In this document: one piece after another, positions 15,806 through 15,887 of the stretch
How positions within the stretch are numbered: position 1 is the first letter of the stretch
Layout: each line of letters begins with the position of its first letter
Origin: Planctomycetota bacterium
GTDB taxonomy: Bacteria > Planctomycetota > UBA1135 > UBA2386
Assembly (NCBI GenBank): GCA_020425885.1
Contig: JAGQRA010000692.1
Span: 1 to 15,887, forward strand
Length of the DNA stretch: 15,887 nucleotides
Reading direction: 5' to 3'
Position numbers and translations under genes: made by a program
The notes under the pieces: model-generated
What the model saw: only the letters and a program-made list of their open reading frames with translations
The model's database searches: none
Told to the model about the DNA's origin: nothing

Positions 15806-15887
15806 ATGAACTCCCCGACCTTCTTCGCGGCAGTCTTGCTGGCCGGCATGGCGTCCGGCGTCAGCGCCCAGAACATGTTGAGCTACG
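15806..15887 (+). CDS. start of a secreted protein, cut by the right edge
   Basis: ATG 15806 is preceded by AGGA (15794-15797) at a good distance. The 27 visible codons read MNSPTFFAAVLLAGMASGVS followed by AQNMLSY: a short n-region, hydrophobic core and likely cleavage after VSA. Too little is visible to name a family. It shares the 141-bp spacer 15665-15805 with the divergent membrane-protein gene, which presumably holds both promoters. Confidence 0.65.
   Translation, partial: MNSPTFFAAVLLAGMASGVSAQNMLSY

Overview
The window is about 15.9 kb of very GC-rich bacterial DNA. It most likely comes from a planctomycete or a close relative. The reasons are a Hanks-type kinase with a DWG motif, one membrane helix and a long TPR tail; a nearby ECF-like sigma factor; a secreted protein with tandem formylglycine-generating-enzyme (SUMF1-like) domains; a secreted alpha/alpha-toroid repeat protein; and secreted proteins carrying a 'YGSGCAGT' beta-type domain. 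This lineage call rests on gene content only; myxobacteria or other large-genome bacteria are not excluded. I found no rRNA, tRNA, CRISPR array, transposase or phage gene.

Left part (1-5642). Three minus-strand genes probably form one unit: yjbQ (UPF0047), a secreted toroid-repeat protein, and a COG2187-type phosphotransferase-like protein that runs off the left edge. Divergent from yjbQ is a secreted three-domain protein (cupin, DUF2911, NTF2-like), followed by a membrane-anchored SGNH/GDSL hydrolase.

Middle part (5708-13089). A minus-strand receptor-like Ser/Thr kinase stands head-to-head with a plus-strand tandem-SUMF1 secreted protein. This meets tail-to-tail an ECF-like sigma factor (minus), which is head-to-head with a second large secreted protein. 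The kinase and both secreted genes are each preceded by a copy of one ~30-nt element (GATGAG...GAAGT), always pointing at its gene. Both secreted genes are split by a single-base frameshift of the same sense, and both carry what looks like the same secreted domain. Kinase, sigma factor and secreted proteins may form one regulatory cassette; this is inference.

Right part (13090-15887). A 252-bp spacer holds a 74-nt two-step inverted repeat and, touching it, a short duplicate of the 3' end of the SGNH hydrolase gene. Next is a secreted fusion of a type-1 periplasmic binding protein with a C-terminal zincin-like metallopeptidase (HEVGHLASLGH plus a downstream Met). Then come a convergent four-helix membrane protein of unknown function and the first 27 codons of a further secreted protein cut by the right edge.

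The strongest candidates for something undescribed are the three-copy leader element with its kinase/sigma/secreted-protein neighbourhood, the binding-protein-metallopeptidase fusion, and the cupin-DUF2911-NTF2 fusion.
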